DNA from: CAYSEW01 sp964430245
GTDB taxonomy: Bacteria > Bacteroidota > Bacteroidia > Flavobacteriales_D > Parvicellaceae
Length of the DNA stretch: 56,270 bases
Assembly: GCA_964430245.1 (NCBI GenBank)
Contig: CAYSEW010000018.1
Span: forward strand, 1-56,270
Direction of reading: 5' to 3'
The notes beneath the pieces were generated by a model. That model searched no databases. It was not told where the DNA came from and saw only the letters and a list, made by a program, of their open reading frames with translations. Below, in pieces: positions 28,380 through 37,024 of the stretch (the first letter of the stretch is position 1; every line of letters starts with the position of its first letter). Both the position numbers and the translations under genes were made by a program.

Positions 28380-29951
28380 TTATTTTTTAATTCTAACGCC
28401 ATCTATTTTAAATTCCTCTCCTCTTTTATACTGAATAGATAATAAAAGCTCTCCGTTTTCATTAAATTTTTTCCATTCCCCTTCTTTTTGTCCATTAGAA
28501 TATTTTCCAGATAATTTCACCTTTCCATTTTGATGATAATATATATGTTTTTCATCAGGAATACCATTAATATATTTACCCTTAAAAGAAGTATTTCCAT
28601 TCATATATTTTGTAATCCATTCCCCTTGTTTTTCTCCATCTATATAATAGCCTTCCTCAATAAAATCATTAATAAAATAATACCATGATCCATCTTTAAT
28701 TCCATTTATATAATTTCCTTTAGTAATAACAATACCTAATGAATCATATTCAATAATCTCCCCTTCTTCTTTACCTTTTACAAAGGTTTCTATTCTATGT
28801 AGTTGTTTGTTTTTATAATACCATTTCCAAACACCTTCTGGTTTTCCATTTTCATACACACCTATTTGCTGCAGTTCTTTATTTAAATGATAATATATCC
28901 ATTTACCAATTAATAAATCATTATTAAAAGATCCAACAGCTTTAATTTCACCATTTTTATAATAATATTTCCATTCTCCTTGTTTTAAATTTAATGAATC
29001 AACAATTCCATTTGATAATTTAATATCATTTTTATAATTAATACAATCTATTAAACTCCCTGTACTATCATATCTTCTAAATGTGCCTTGTTTTTTATTA
29101 TCTGCTATAATACCATATGTAATGGTTCCATCGTTATTTATTTCTTTTTCTAATTCAAAATTAACTTTTTGTCTTTCTTCTATAATATCACCATTTTCAT
29201 AATATTCCAATGATTCTATTCCTCCGTTTTTATTAAATGTCTTAATGTTTCCATTTAAAATTCCATGATAATATTTACCCTCCCATTTTATTTTCCCGTC
29301 TGGAAAAAACTCTACCCATTTTCCATTTTTTTCACCATTAATATCATGTCTATTTATGATGTCTTTGTTTTTTAAAATTCCTTTATTGTATTCCGTTATA
29401 GTTATGATCCTTCCAGATTGGTCGTATTCATATGAAATATCTTGTTGTAGATCATTTTTATAAATAAGATCCTGAATTTTATACGATTGATATCCTGAAT
29501 CAATAGGTTGATATATTATTGATTTTCCATTTTTCTCATCATCCTTGTAAGTGGTTTCTTCTAATAAAGCTCCTTTATTGTTATAAATAGTTAATAACCC
29601 ATTTCTTTCATTCTTTTTATATGCTATTTTTTGATGTACTAAACTATTTTCATAATAAAACACCCATATACTATCTAATAAAAACTCTGTTCTTTTTCCT
29701 TCTGTTTTTAAAACACCATTTTCATAATAAGTTTTCCAAAATCCATCTGGTTTTCCATTTTTTAAATAACCTTCACTGCTCTTCACACCATTTTCATAAT
29801 AAAAAACATTAAATCCATTTTCATTTATTTGAGAATATGTATTATGAACAAACATTATTATAAATAAATAAATTAAAATAAATATTTTATGCTTATTATT
29901 AGCTTGTTGAAAATATGTATAACTAATTCTTATTTTTTTTGTCAAAGTCAT
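28380..29951 (-). CDS. YwqK/MORN-like repeat protein, exported
   Basis: A 523-residue protein made of about fifteen short beta-hairpin repeats of the form G-x-W-x-x-Y-x-x-NG-x(5-8)-G-x-Y-x-NG. Examples are GFWKTYYENGVLKTEG, GKWVEFFPDGKIKWEG, GEWKYYYKNGEIKAVG and GEWKKFNENGELLLS. These match the MORN-2/YwqK family. Databases often label it an antitoxin, but no toxin gene is adjacent. The N terminus has a hydrophobic stretch (about 24-36) ending in NTYSQ, a likely signal peptide with a long n-region. It is the first gene of the operon with the sensor kinase and regulator. A surface or periplasmic binding role is inferred; the ligand is unknown. Confidence 0.85.
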   Translation of the reverse strand: MTLTKKIRISYTYFQQANNKHKIFILIYLFIIMFVHNTYSQINENGFNVFYYENGVKSSEGYLKNGKPDGFWKTYYENGVLKTEGKRTEFLLDSIWVFYYENSLVHQKIAYKKNERNGLLTIYNNKGALLEETTYKDDEKNGKSIIYQPIDSGYQSYKIQDLIYKNDLQQDISYEYDQSGRIITITEYNKGILKNKDIINRHDINGEKNGKWVEFFPDGKIKWEGKYYHGILNGNIKTFNKNGGIESLEYYENGDIIEERQKVNFELEKEINNDGTITYGIIADNKKQGTFRRYDSTGSLIDCINYKNDIKLSNGIVDSLNLKQGEWKYYYKNGEIKAVGSFNNDLLIGKWIYYHLNKELQQIGVYENGKPEGVWKWYYKNKQLHRIETFVKGKEEGEIIEYDSLGIVITKGNYINGIKDGSWYYFINDFIEEGYYIDGEKQGEWITKYMNGNTSFKGKYINGIPDEKHIYYHQNGKVKLSGKYSNGQKEGEWKKFNENGELLLSIQYKRGEEFKIDGVRIKK

Positions 29952-30263
29952 TTATAAATAGATAATAACATTTAATTAACATCAAAAATGATACTAACTA
30001 GTTGATTTTTAATTTTATTATACATGTTGTTAACAATTTTAAATAATAATATTAATATAATTTAGTGAATATTTTCATTTAAAAACAAACTGTAATAATA
30101 GTTAATATTTGGTTAAATAATTAAGTATAAAAAGCAATAAAAAAAGCACTTAATCACAAATTAAATGTTAATGAAAAAAAGATATATAAATTCAAAATAA
30201 AAGTTTTATAAGTAATGAACACTTTTTCATTATTATTATTTCTTTTAATGTTAAAAAAAGTAT
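29952..30263. other. 312-base AT-rich divergent intergenic region
   Basis: This is the only gap over 300 bases. It separates the leftward signalling operon from the rightward rpiB operon and must hold both promoters. It is extremely AT-rich. I saw no TAnnTTTG box on either strand, no tRNA or other RNA fold, and no credible small gene. The one notable element is a short inverted repeat, ATTAAGT (30120-30126) with ACTTAAT (30148-30154). It lacks a T tract and could be a regulator site or chance in such a biased sequence. Confidence 0.6.
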
Positions 30264-30695
30264 ATGAAATTAAGCATTGGGTCTGATCACGCTGGATTTG
30301 AATTGAAAAGCATGTTAATTAATTATTTAGAGAACCAAAATTATGTAGTTATAGATGTTGGTCCTAAGGATAATAATAGGGTTGACTATCCAGATTACGC
30401 ACACAAACTTGTAAATTCAATTTTAAAAAAAGAAACAGAATTAGGTATTTTAATTTGTGGAAGCGGTAATGGTATAAGTATGGCGGCTAATAAACATAAA
30501 AACATAAGAGCGGCATTATGTTGGAATAGCGAAATAGCCGCTTTAGCCAGAAACCATAATGACGCTAATATTGTTTCTTTACCGGCAAGATTTGTTTCAT
30601 TTGATGAAGCTAAAGCGATAATTAGTTCTTTTCTATCTTCTTCTTTTGAAGGTGGTAGACATTTAAATAGAGTAAACAAAATTAACTGTGGCTAA
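30264..30695 (+). CDS. rpiB: Ribose-5-phosphate isomerase B
   Basis: A 143-residue RpiB/LacAB-family enzyme of usual length. The N terminus is IGSDHAGFELK with the substrate-binding Asp8-His9. The catalytic Cys65 is in LICGSGNGISMAANK, and ARNHNDANIVSLPAR is near residue 100. It interconverts ribose-5-phosphate and ribulose-5-phosphate in the pentose phosphate pathway. It opens a four-gene operon. The next gene starts within its last 8 bases. No distinct promoter box was identified in the AT-rich upstream region. Confidence 0.96.
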   Translation: MKLSIGSDHAGFELKSMLINYLENQNYVVIDVGPKDNNRVDYPDYAHKLVNSILKKETELGILICGSGNGISMAANKHKNIRAALCWNSEIAALARNHNDANIVSLPARFVSFDEAKAIISSFLSSSFEGGRHLNRVNKINCG

Positions 30696-32157
30696 AAAAT
30701 ATTTATTATTAATTAGTGTTTTCACTATAGCTTTTTCATGTAGTCTTTTTAAGGACACAAGTATAGCAGTTATTCAATCAGATATTTTTTTAGCTAAAAA
30801 ATACCTAAAACACATTAACAAAAAGGACTTAAAAGACAACTTAACTGTATTGTCTTCGGATGAATATGAAGGAAGAGAGACAACTAAAGAGGGTCAAAAA
30901 AAAGCTGCTAAATACATAAAAGATTTTTTTATTTCAAATGGAATTTCCTCACCCATAAAAGATTCTTATTACCAACAATTTAATGTAAGTGTTACTGATT
31001 ATAAAAGAATAGGTATTAAGATTAATAATGAGGATTTAGAAATTATAGATCATTTTTATGTTATTGGGTCTACAAATGATACGGCTTTAAAAAACAAAGA
31101 ACTTATTGATGTTTTGTATGGTATATCAACAGAAGAATATGATGACTATAAAGGTAAAAATGTAAACGGTAAAATAGTATTAATAAATGAAGATATTCCA
31201 AATAACATTGACCCAACAAACAGCTTGGAATCTTGGAGGAAAAAAGTGCAATTAGCAAAAGAAAAAGGAGCGGTAGGTGTTATTTGCATAAAAAAGAATT
31301 ACAAGCAATCATTAGAAGTATTAAAACCTTATTTATTGTATCCAGAAATGAAAATGCATTTTAATGCTAGATTAAAAAGTAATTTAATACCCTATATATG
31401 TATTTCAAAAGAAACGCATGAAAAGTTTATAAATAATAAAGAACTTTCTATAGATATTGATATAGACATTTCATATGAAGCTACGGCTGAAAATGTTTTA
31501 GGATTTATTAAAGGAAAAACAGATGAGTTGGTAGTAATATCAGCACATTACGATCATTTAGGTTTTGATAATGGACAGGTATGTAATGGCGCTGACGATG
31601 ATGGTTCGGGTACAGTTAGTTTAATGTCTATAGCAAAAGCATTTCAAAAAGCATACAATGATGGTTATATCCCAAAAAGAAGTGTTTTATTTTTAGCGGT
31701 TTCGGGCGAAGAAAAAGGACTGTTCGGTTCTAAATATTATACAGACAACCCAATTTTTCCTCTTGAAAACACAATAGCAAATTTAAATATTGATATGGTT
31801 GGAAGGATTGACACTGTTCATCATGATATTAACTATATATATTTAATAGGATCTGACCGTATAAGTAAGGATTTACATTACTTAAGTGAACAAGTTAATA
31901 AAGACCATATAGGATTCGATTTAGACTATACCTTCAACAGCGAAAACGATCCAAACCATTTTTATTATCGTTCCGATCATTATAATTTTGCAAAAAATGG
32001 CATACCAGTAATCTTTTATTTTAGCGGAATTCATAAGGATTATCATAAACCAACAGATGATGTAGAAAAAATTAATTTTGAAAAACTTGAAAAAACAGCG
32101 CAATACGTTTTTTTAACAGCTTGGGAACTTGTAAATAGAGAAAAAAGAATTAAATAA
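30688..32157 (+). CDS. M28 family metallopeptidase, lipoprotein
   Basis: A 489-residue protein with a lipoprotein signal peptide (lipobox AFSC, Cys18). The GTG start overlaps rpiB. A PA-like insert (about 130-260; GKIVLINEDI, AKEKGAVGVICIKK) precedes the zinc aminopeptidase core. Metal ligands are visible in SAHYDHLGF, NGADDDGSGT, GEEKGLFGS, LNIDMVGRID and GIHKDYHKPTDD. The enzyme should remove N-terminal residues from peptides at the cell envelope using two zinc ions. Presence in an operon with rpiB, idi and gpsA has no evident biochemical logic. The idi gene starts at its stop codon. Confidence 0.93.
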   Translation: MAKKYLLLISVFTIAFSCSLFKDTSIAVIQSDIFLAKKYLKHINKKDLKDNLTVLSSDEYEGRETTKEGQKKAAKYIKDFFISNGISSPIKDSYYQQFNVSVTDYKRIGIKINNEDLEIIDHFYVIGSTNDTALKNKELIDVLYGISTEEYDDYKGKNVNGKIVLINEDIPNNIDPTNSLESWRKKVQLAKEKGAVGVICIKKNYKQSLEVLKPYLLYPEMKMHFNARLKSNLIPYICISKETHEKFINNKELSIDIDIDISYEATAENVLGFIKGKTDELVVISAHYDHLGFDNGQVCNGADDDGSGTVSLMSIAKAFQKAYNDGYIPKRSVLFLAVSGEEKGLFGSKYYTDNPIFPLENTIANLNIDMVGRIDTVHHDINYIYLIGSDRISKDLHYLSEQVNKDHIGFDLDYTFNSENDPNHFYYRSDHYNFAKNGIPVIFYFSGIHKDYHKPTDDVEKINFEKLEKTAQYVFLTAWELVNREKRIK

Positions 32158-32669
32158 TGGAAGAAGTAATATTAGTAAATACTAATAATGAAATTCAGGG
32201 TTATATGGAGAAAATAGAAGCTCACGAAAAAGGCTTATTGCATAGAGCTTTTTCAGTTTTTATTTTTAATACTAAGGGTCAAATATTATTACAAAAAAGA
32301 GCTCATGAAAAATATCATTCAGGAGGATTATGGACAAATACTTGTTGTAGCCATCCAAGAAAAAATGAATCTTTCCAAAGTGCAGCTATTAGAAGATTAA
32401 AAGAAGAAATGGGAATTACTTGCAACTTGGAAGAAGCTTTTTCTTTTATTTACAAGGCACATCTTGATAATAATCTTATAGAACACGAACTTGACCAAGT
32501 TTTTTTTGGCGTTTCAGATAATAAACCAGTTTTAAACCCTGAAGAAGCAGTTGAATATAAATACATTGATCCAGATCAATTATTAATCGACATAAACAAC
32601 AATCCTTCAGTTTACACTGAATGGCTAAAAATTTCATTTAATAAGGTTTGTGAACTTATAAAGCAATAA
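32157..32669 (+). CDS. idi: Isopentenyl-diphosphate delta-isomerase, type 1
   Basis: A 170-residue Nudix-fold isomerase. The catalytic Cys is in TNTCCSHPRKNES, and the Nudix-like RRLKEEMGITCNLEE carries the metal-binding and catalytic glutamates. HRAFSVFIFNTKGQILLQKRA is the family N-terminal region. It interconverts IPP and DMAPP, needed for quinone, carotenoid and undecaprenyl synthesis. The ATG overlaps the M28 stop by one base and gpsA follows by 3 bases, so it is translationally coupled. Confidence 0.96.
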   Translation: MEEVILVNTNNEIQGYMEKIEAHEKGLLHRAFSVFIFNTKGQILLQKRAHEKYHSGGLWTNTCCSHPRKNESFQSAAIRRLKEEMGITCNLEEAFSFIYKAHLDNNLIEHELDQVFFGVSDNKPVLNPEEAVEYKYIDPDQLLIDINNNPSVYTEWLKISFNKVCELIKQ

Positions 32670-32672
32670 TAA

Positions 32673-33665
32673 ATGTCATATAAATTTGGAATTATTGGTG
32701 GAGGTAGCTGGGCAACCGCACTTGTTAAGATTTTACAAGAAAACAACCAACACATTAATTGGTGGATGAGGTCTGTAGATCAAACCCATCATATATCAAA
32801 ACACAACAAAAACCCAAAATATTTAAGTTCAGTTTCAATCAAACCTAGCAACTTATTATTAACAGATAATATTAAAGAGTTAATAGATTCTTCGGATGTT
32901 CTTATTATCGCAACACCATCTGCATTCATACATGAGATATTTAAAAAAATTGAAAACAAAGACTTAGTTAATAAACTAATAATATCTGCAGTAAAAGGAA
33001 TTATTCCTCAAACCAATCAATTACCTGCTATTTATTTTCGTGACCAATTTAAAATTAAATTAGAAAAGTTATTGATAATATCTGGTCCTTGCCACGCAGA
33101 AGAAGTGGCTATGGAAAAACTAAGCTTTTTAACTGTTGCATGTACAGATTTAGATCAGGCAAATAAAATAGCCGATATTATAAAAAGTAGATATATCAAA
33201 GCAACCGTAAGTGATGATCTTCAAGGCGTTGAGCTATCATCTGTTTTGAAAAATGTTTATGCCGTGGCTGCAGGTATCTGTAGTGGTTTAGGATATGGAG
33301 ATAACTATATAGCTGTACTTATTTCTAATTGTATAAGAGAATTAGAATTTATAGTAAATAATATTTATCCTAATTCTAATAACATAGTAGATACCGCTTA
33401 TTTAGGAGACCTTTTGGTTACTGCCTATTCTCAGCATAGCAGAAATAGAAGATTTGGTGTTATGATTGGAAAGGGATATTCTGTTAAAGCTAGTCAAATG
33501 GAAATGAAAATGGTAGCTGAAGGATATTATGCAACAAAATGCATTGAGGTTTTAAATAACAAACACTCAATTAATGCACCAATAGCTAAAGCTATGTATC
33601 ATATTTTATATGAAAAGATAGCGCCAAAAGTAGAGATAAAAATACTCTCAGACCTAATGCGTTGA
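32673..33665 (+). CDS. gpsA: NAD(P)H-dependent glycerol-3-phosphate dehydrogenase
   Basis: A 330-residue cytoplasmic enzyme that makes sn-glycerol-3-phosphate from dihydroxyacetone phosphate for phospholipid synthesis. The Rossmann motif GIIGGGSWATALVK is at the N terminus. The substrate region has SAVKGIIPQ, ISGPCHAEEVA and LKNVYAVAAGICSGLGYGDNY, with the catalytic Lys in SSVLKNVYA. GDLLVTAYSQHSRNRRFG follows. It ends the rpiB operon. The 109-base convergent gap after it (33666-33774) shows no good hairpin terminator. Confidence 0.96.
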   Translation: MSYKFGIIGGGSWATALVKILQENNQHINWWMRSVDQTHHISKHNKNPKYLSSVSIKPSNLLLTDNIKELIDSSDVLIIATPSAFIHEIFKKIENKDLVNKLIISAVKGIIPQTNQLPAIYFRDQFKIKLEKLLIISGPCHAEEVAMEKLSFLTVACTDLDQANKIADIIKSRYIKATVSDDLQGVELSSVLKNVYAVAAGICSGLGYGDNYIAVLISNCIRELEFIVNNIYPNSNNIVDTAYLGDLLVTAYSQHSRNRRFGVMIGKGYSVKASQMEMKMVAEGYYATKCIEVLNNKHSINAPIAKAMYHILYEKIAPKVEIKILSDLMR

Positions 33666-33774
33666 TTTACAGTGGTTTACAGAAGTTAATTCAGCTGCGA
33701 TTTAAGCAACGTTCTCTTAATTTAAATACCTATACACAGAAATGATTGTTTTATGCCCTCAAAAAGTACCTAAA

Positions 33775-34656
33775 TTAGTTTTTCCTTAAAACATATATCA
33801 AACTAGAATGATTGGTGGACTTTAGAGCATTGATATTTGAAAACAAGCCCATAACAACCCCCTTTAAAACAGAGCCATTTTTTTTCTTCTCACTTAGCAT
33901 GCTAATATAAAATGAGTCAAAGATTAAAGGTTTAATCTTAATTACCGTAAATCCAAAGGCTTTAGCAATATCATAAATGTTTTTTTTATTAAAATGATAT
34001 AAATGAATAGGTAGATCATAAGCTGCCCAATATTTTTTATAATATTTTGCATCAAATGAATCACTATTCGGTACAGCAATTATTAAGTGTCCATTTTTAT
34101 TGATAAGCTGGCTGATGCTTTTAAGGTCCTCTTTTAAGTTATATACATGTTCTAATGAATGCCACATAGTAACTATGTCTACAGTATTGTTTTTAATTGA
34201 TTTTAAACTAGGATATATAGTTAATTGAAAATTATTTTCTGCATATTTCCTTGCTTTTTCATCAGGCTCTAGTCCTGAAACACTCCATTTTTTATTTTTA
34301 CAGTAATTTATAAAATCACCAGTGCCACACCCGAAATCTAATAATGTTTTATTTTCACATATTTTAGAGATAAGCTTTTCTTTTTGCTTTATTTGATGTT
34401 TTCTAACTAGATGATATACTTTATTTATAAACCCCTTATTGGTGTTTGAGTGTGAGATATAATCTTCGGAGTTATAATAATCACCTATTTTTTCTTCTTT
34501 AATCCTTGGGTTTGTAAACTTAAGGCCGCAGTTATTACACGCTGTAATATTAAATGAATCATAACTTACATTATGGTCAATTGCACTAATAAAGTGTTTA
34601 GACTCTGTATGGTCACAAAAAGGACAGTTATTTTTAATATTATATTGATGTTCCAC
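33775..34656 (-). CDS. Class I SAM-dependent methyltransferase with zinc-binding head
   Basis: A 293-residue protein. Residues 12-43 hold two CxxC pairs (CPFC and CNNCGLKFTNPR), a zinc-ribbon-like head. The Rossmann SAM domain starts at LLDFGCGTGDFINYCK, followed by GLEPDEKARKYAE, DIVTMWHSLEHVY and HLIIAVPNSDSFDAKYY. This combination is typical of methyltransferases near surface-sugar genes, but the substrate is unknown. The start is GTG, inside the CACGTG core of a parS-like site. It follows the mnmG stop codon by 6 bases in the same frame, and no ATG fits. It is last in the DUF4175-mnmG operon. Confidence 0.88.
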   Translation of the reverse strand: MEHQYNIKNNCPFCDHTESKHFISAIDHNVSYDSFNITACNNCGLKFTNPRIKEEKIGDYYNSEDYISHSNTNKGFINKVYHLVRKHQIKQKEKLISKICENKTLLDFGCGTGDFINYCKNKKWSVSGLEPDEKARKYAENNFQLTIYPSLKSIKNNTVDIVTMWHSLEHVYNLKEDLKSISQLINKNGHLIIAVPNSDSFDAKYYKKYWAAYDLPIHLYHFNKKNIYDIAKAFGFTVIKIKPLIFDSFYISMLSEKKKNGSVLKGVVMGLFSNINALKSTNHSSLIYVLRKN

Positions 34657-34664
34657 GTGAAATT
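34649..34664. other. parS-like centromere site at mnmG 3' end
   Basis: TGTTCCACGTGAAATT matches the 16-base ParB-binding consensus TGTTNCACGTGNAACA at 14 positions, allowing the usual variable bases. It spans the mnmG stop codon and the methyltransferase GTG start. Confidence 0.6.
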
Positions 34665-36543
34665 ATCTACCCAAATAAACCATTAAAACACTAATATCAG
34701 AAGGTTTAATGCCACTTATTCTTGATGCTATACCAAGTGTTTCGGGTTTATTTTCAGTTAATTTTTCTTTAGATTCACTTGACAATGAAGAAAACTTAGT
34801 ATAGTCTACATCACTAGGTATTTTGATATTCTCTAGCCTATTCATTTTTATTGCCACCTCTTTTTCTCTAGTTATGTAACCAAGGTATTTAATTTGTATT
34901 TCTGCTTGTTCGGCCACCTCTGATTTAAGCTTTATATTTTCTTTAATATGCTTAGCTAAGGTATTGTTTCTATCAACAATATGTGAAAGCTTTATATTCG
35001 GGCGTGATAATATTTTATCAGCCTTCATTTTTTGATTTATTAACGATGAATTATTTTCTTCTAATATCGGATTTACTTCTTCTGGACTAATAGATAGCTT
35101 CTTCAAATAATTAATTAACGCTAAAGTTTCTTTCTTTTTTGTAAGTGTATTGTCTAACCTTTCTTTTTTTGCTAACCCTATTTCATATGACTTTTCAGTT
35201 AATCGAAGGTCCGCATTATCCTGTCTTAATAATATTCGAAATTCAGCTCTAGAAGTAAACATTCTATAAGGTTCTTTAGTGCCTTTTGTGATAAGATCAT
35301 CGATTAGTACTCCTATATAAGCATCATCCCTATTTAGCACAAATGGCTCAGCTTCTACACATTTTAAATGTGCATTAATACCAGCAATTAACCCCTGCCC
35401 TGCCGCTTCTTCATATCCAGTAGTTCCATTTATTTGACCACTAAAAAATAAGTTATTTATTTTTTTGGTTTCAAGTGTGTTTTTTAATTGAGTTGGCTGA
35501 AAGAAATCATATTCTACAGCATATCCAGGACGAAACATTTTAGCTTTTTCAAATCCAGGAATGCTTTGTAGTCCTTTTAATTGAATTTCTTCCGGTAAGC
35601 TACTTGAAAACCCATTAATATAATACTCAATAGTGTTCCAACCTTCGGGTTCAGCAAATATTTGATGTCGTGATCTATGGCTAAACCTTGAAATTTTATC
35701 TTCTATTGATGGGCAATATCTCGGACCTACAGATTTAATGGCGCCATTAAACATTGGGCTTTTATCAAAACCACTTTTTAAGATATCATGTGTGGTATTA
35801 TTCGTATAGGTTATAAAGCAACTTTTTTGTTCTTCTAAAAAGGTTGTTTTGTTAGAATACGAAAACTTCCCCGGATTTAAATCTCCTGGCTGTTCTTCCA
35901 TTTTAGAAAAATTGATAGACCTACCATCTACTCTAGGTGGAGTTCCGGTTTTCATTCTACCAGCTTCAAACCCAATTTCTTTCAATTGTTCTGTAATTCC
36001 AAACGAAGATTTCTCACCCATTCTCCCACCCCCAAATTGCTTTTCTCCTATATGTATAGTGCCATTCAAGAAAGTACCACTATTAAGAATAACTGATTTA
36101 CTCTTTATAGTTACTCCCATTGCTGTTTTAACACCAACAGCTTTATCGTTATTAATTAGCACTTCAGTAACTAAGTCCTGCCAAAAATCTATATTTTCAT
36201 TAGCTTCTAATGTTTCTCTCCATTTTTTACTAAACAAAGATCGATCACATTGTGCCCGCGGACTCCACATAGCAGGCCCCTTTGATAGATTTAACATTTT
36301 AAATTGGATAGCACTTAAATCCGTAATAACACCCGTATACCCACCTAATGCGTCTATCTCACGTACTATTTGACCTTTAGCAATACCACCTATTGCTGGA
36401 TTACAGCTCATTTGACCAATAGTTTCCATATTCATGGTGATCAATAGTACTTTTGACCCTAAATTAGCTGCAGCCGAAGCTGCTTCATTGCCAGCATGGC
36501 CAGCCCCAACTACAATAACATCATATGTATTTAAAAAACTCAT
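34663..36543 (-). CDS. mnmG: tRNA uridine-5-carboxymethylaminomethyl enzyme MnmG
   Basis: A 626-residue FAD protein of usual length. The dinucleotide motif is DVIVVGAGHAGNEAASAAA, followed by MSCNPAIGGIAKGQIVREIDALGG, GTFLNGTIHIGE and MKTGTPPRVDGRS. The C-terminal signature is YLGYITREKEVA and ISGIKPSDISVLMVYL. With MnmE it makes the cmnm5 modification of wobble uridine in certain tRNAs. It lies between ybeY (upstream, 41-base gap) and the methyltransferase. Parenthetically, both gene ends carry parS-like sites, and the upstream one abuts the ATG. mnmG is near the replication origin in many bacteria. Confidence 0.98.
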   Translation of the reverse strand: MSFLNTYDVIVVGAGHAGNEAASAAANLGSKVLLITMNMETIGQMSCNPAIGGIAKGQIVREIDALGGYTGVITDLSAIQFKMLNLSKGPAMWSPRAQCDRSLFSKKWRETLEANENIDFWQDLVTEVLINNDKAVGVKTAMGVTIKSKSVILNSGTFLNGTIHIGEKQFGGGRMGEKSSFGITEQLKEIGFEAGRMKTGTPPRVDGRSINFSKMEEQPGDLNPGKFSYSNKTTFLEEQKSCFITYTNNTTHDILKSGFDKSPMFNGAIKSVGPRYCPSIEDKISRFSHRSRHQIFAEPEGWNTIEYYINGFSSSLPEEIQLKGLQSIPGFEKAKMFRPGYAVEYDFFQPTQLKNTLETKKINNLFFSGQINGTTGYEEAAGQGLIAGINAHLKCVEAEPFVLNRDDAYIGVLIDDLITKGTKEPYRMFTSRAEFRILLRQDNADLRLTEKSYEIGLAKKERLDNTLTKKKETLALINYLKKLSISPEEVNPILEENNSSLINQKMKADKILSRPNIKLSHIVDRNNTLAKHIKENIKLKSEVAEQAEIQIKYLGYITREKEVAIKMNRLENIKIPSDVDYTKFSSLSSESKEKLTENKPETLGIASRISGIKPSDISVLMVYLGR

Positions 36544-36558
36544 GTTTCACGTGGAACA
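36543..36558. other. parS centromere site abutting mnmG start
   Basis: TGTTTCACGTGGAACA fits the ParB-binding consensus TGTTNCACGTGNAACA at every fixed position and is a near-perfect palindrome. It starts at the A of the mnmG start codon and lies in the 41-base gap to ybeY. Confidence 0.85.
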
Positions 36559-36584
36559 AACATAAACAACTTAAAATCAATAAG

Positions 36585-37004
36585 TTAAGAAAAAAACAAA
36601 GCTAAAAATTTATTTTCTTGTGCGCGCATTTTTTCTTTCTCCCTCTCTGTTTTGTCATTTAATCCGCACAAATGTAAAACACCATGAACAATTACACGAT
36701 GTATTTCATTATTAAATTCGATATTATTTTTTAATGAATATTCTTTAACCCTTTCTATTGAGATAAATAAATCGCCAGAGACTTTATTTTCCTCACAATA
36801 ATCAAAAGTGATAATATCTGTATAATGATTGTGATTTAAATAGGATTTATTTATTGTTAGAAGATATTCGTCAGTACAAAAAATAAAATTTAAAGTGCCG
36901 ACTTCCTGTTTAAATGATTTAACGACAGAGCTAAGCCAAGAAGAAACAGCTTTTTTGTTTTTAAAGACAAAAGAAACACCTTCAGTATGAAAATATACAG
37001 GCAT
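36585..37004 (-). CDS. ybeY: Endoribonuclease YbeY with altered third metal ligand
   Basis: A 139-residue UPF0054/YbeY protein. ITFDYCEENKVSGDLFIS is the family core, followed by HRVIVHGVLHLCGLNDK. The usual zinc site is H-x3-H-x5-H. Here it reads His107, His111 and Asp117, so the third histidine is replaced by Asp. YbeY acts in 16S rRNA 3' maturation and ribosome quality control. The HLCG-x-x-DK version is the form I expect in Bacteroidota, so activity is probably retained. It lies between the RsbW-like gene (20 bases upstream) and mnmG. Confidence 0.92.
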   Translation of the reverse strand: MPVYFHTEGVSFVFKNKKAVSSWLSSVVKSFKQEVGTLNFIFCTDEYLLTINKSYLNHNHYTDIITFDYCEENKVSGDLFISIERVKEYSLKNNIEFNNEIHRVIVHGVLHLCGLNDKTEREKEKMRAQENKFLALFFS

Positions 37005-37024
37005 TTTAGAAGAAAATAATGAGA

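Noticed and set aside
28380..29951. Toxin-antitoxin system based on the YwqK label
   Set aside because: No small toxin gene is adjacent, the protein has an export signal, and repeat length far exceeds a typical antitoxin.
29952..30263. Small RNA, origin or prophage remnant in the AT-rich gap
   Set aside because: No DnaA-box cluster, tRNA fold or integrase remnant seen; simple divergent-promoter spacing explains it.
33666..33774. Terminator or attachment site after gpsA
   Set aside because: Only the short tandem TTTACAG repeat at its start is notable; there is no GC-rich stem with a T tract and no integrase nearby.
35849..36373. Long antisense open frame (174 codons) inside mnmG
   Set aside because: It mirrors conserved MnmG sequence, has no recognisable product, and mnmG is intact and strongly conserved on the other strand.
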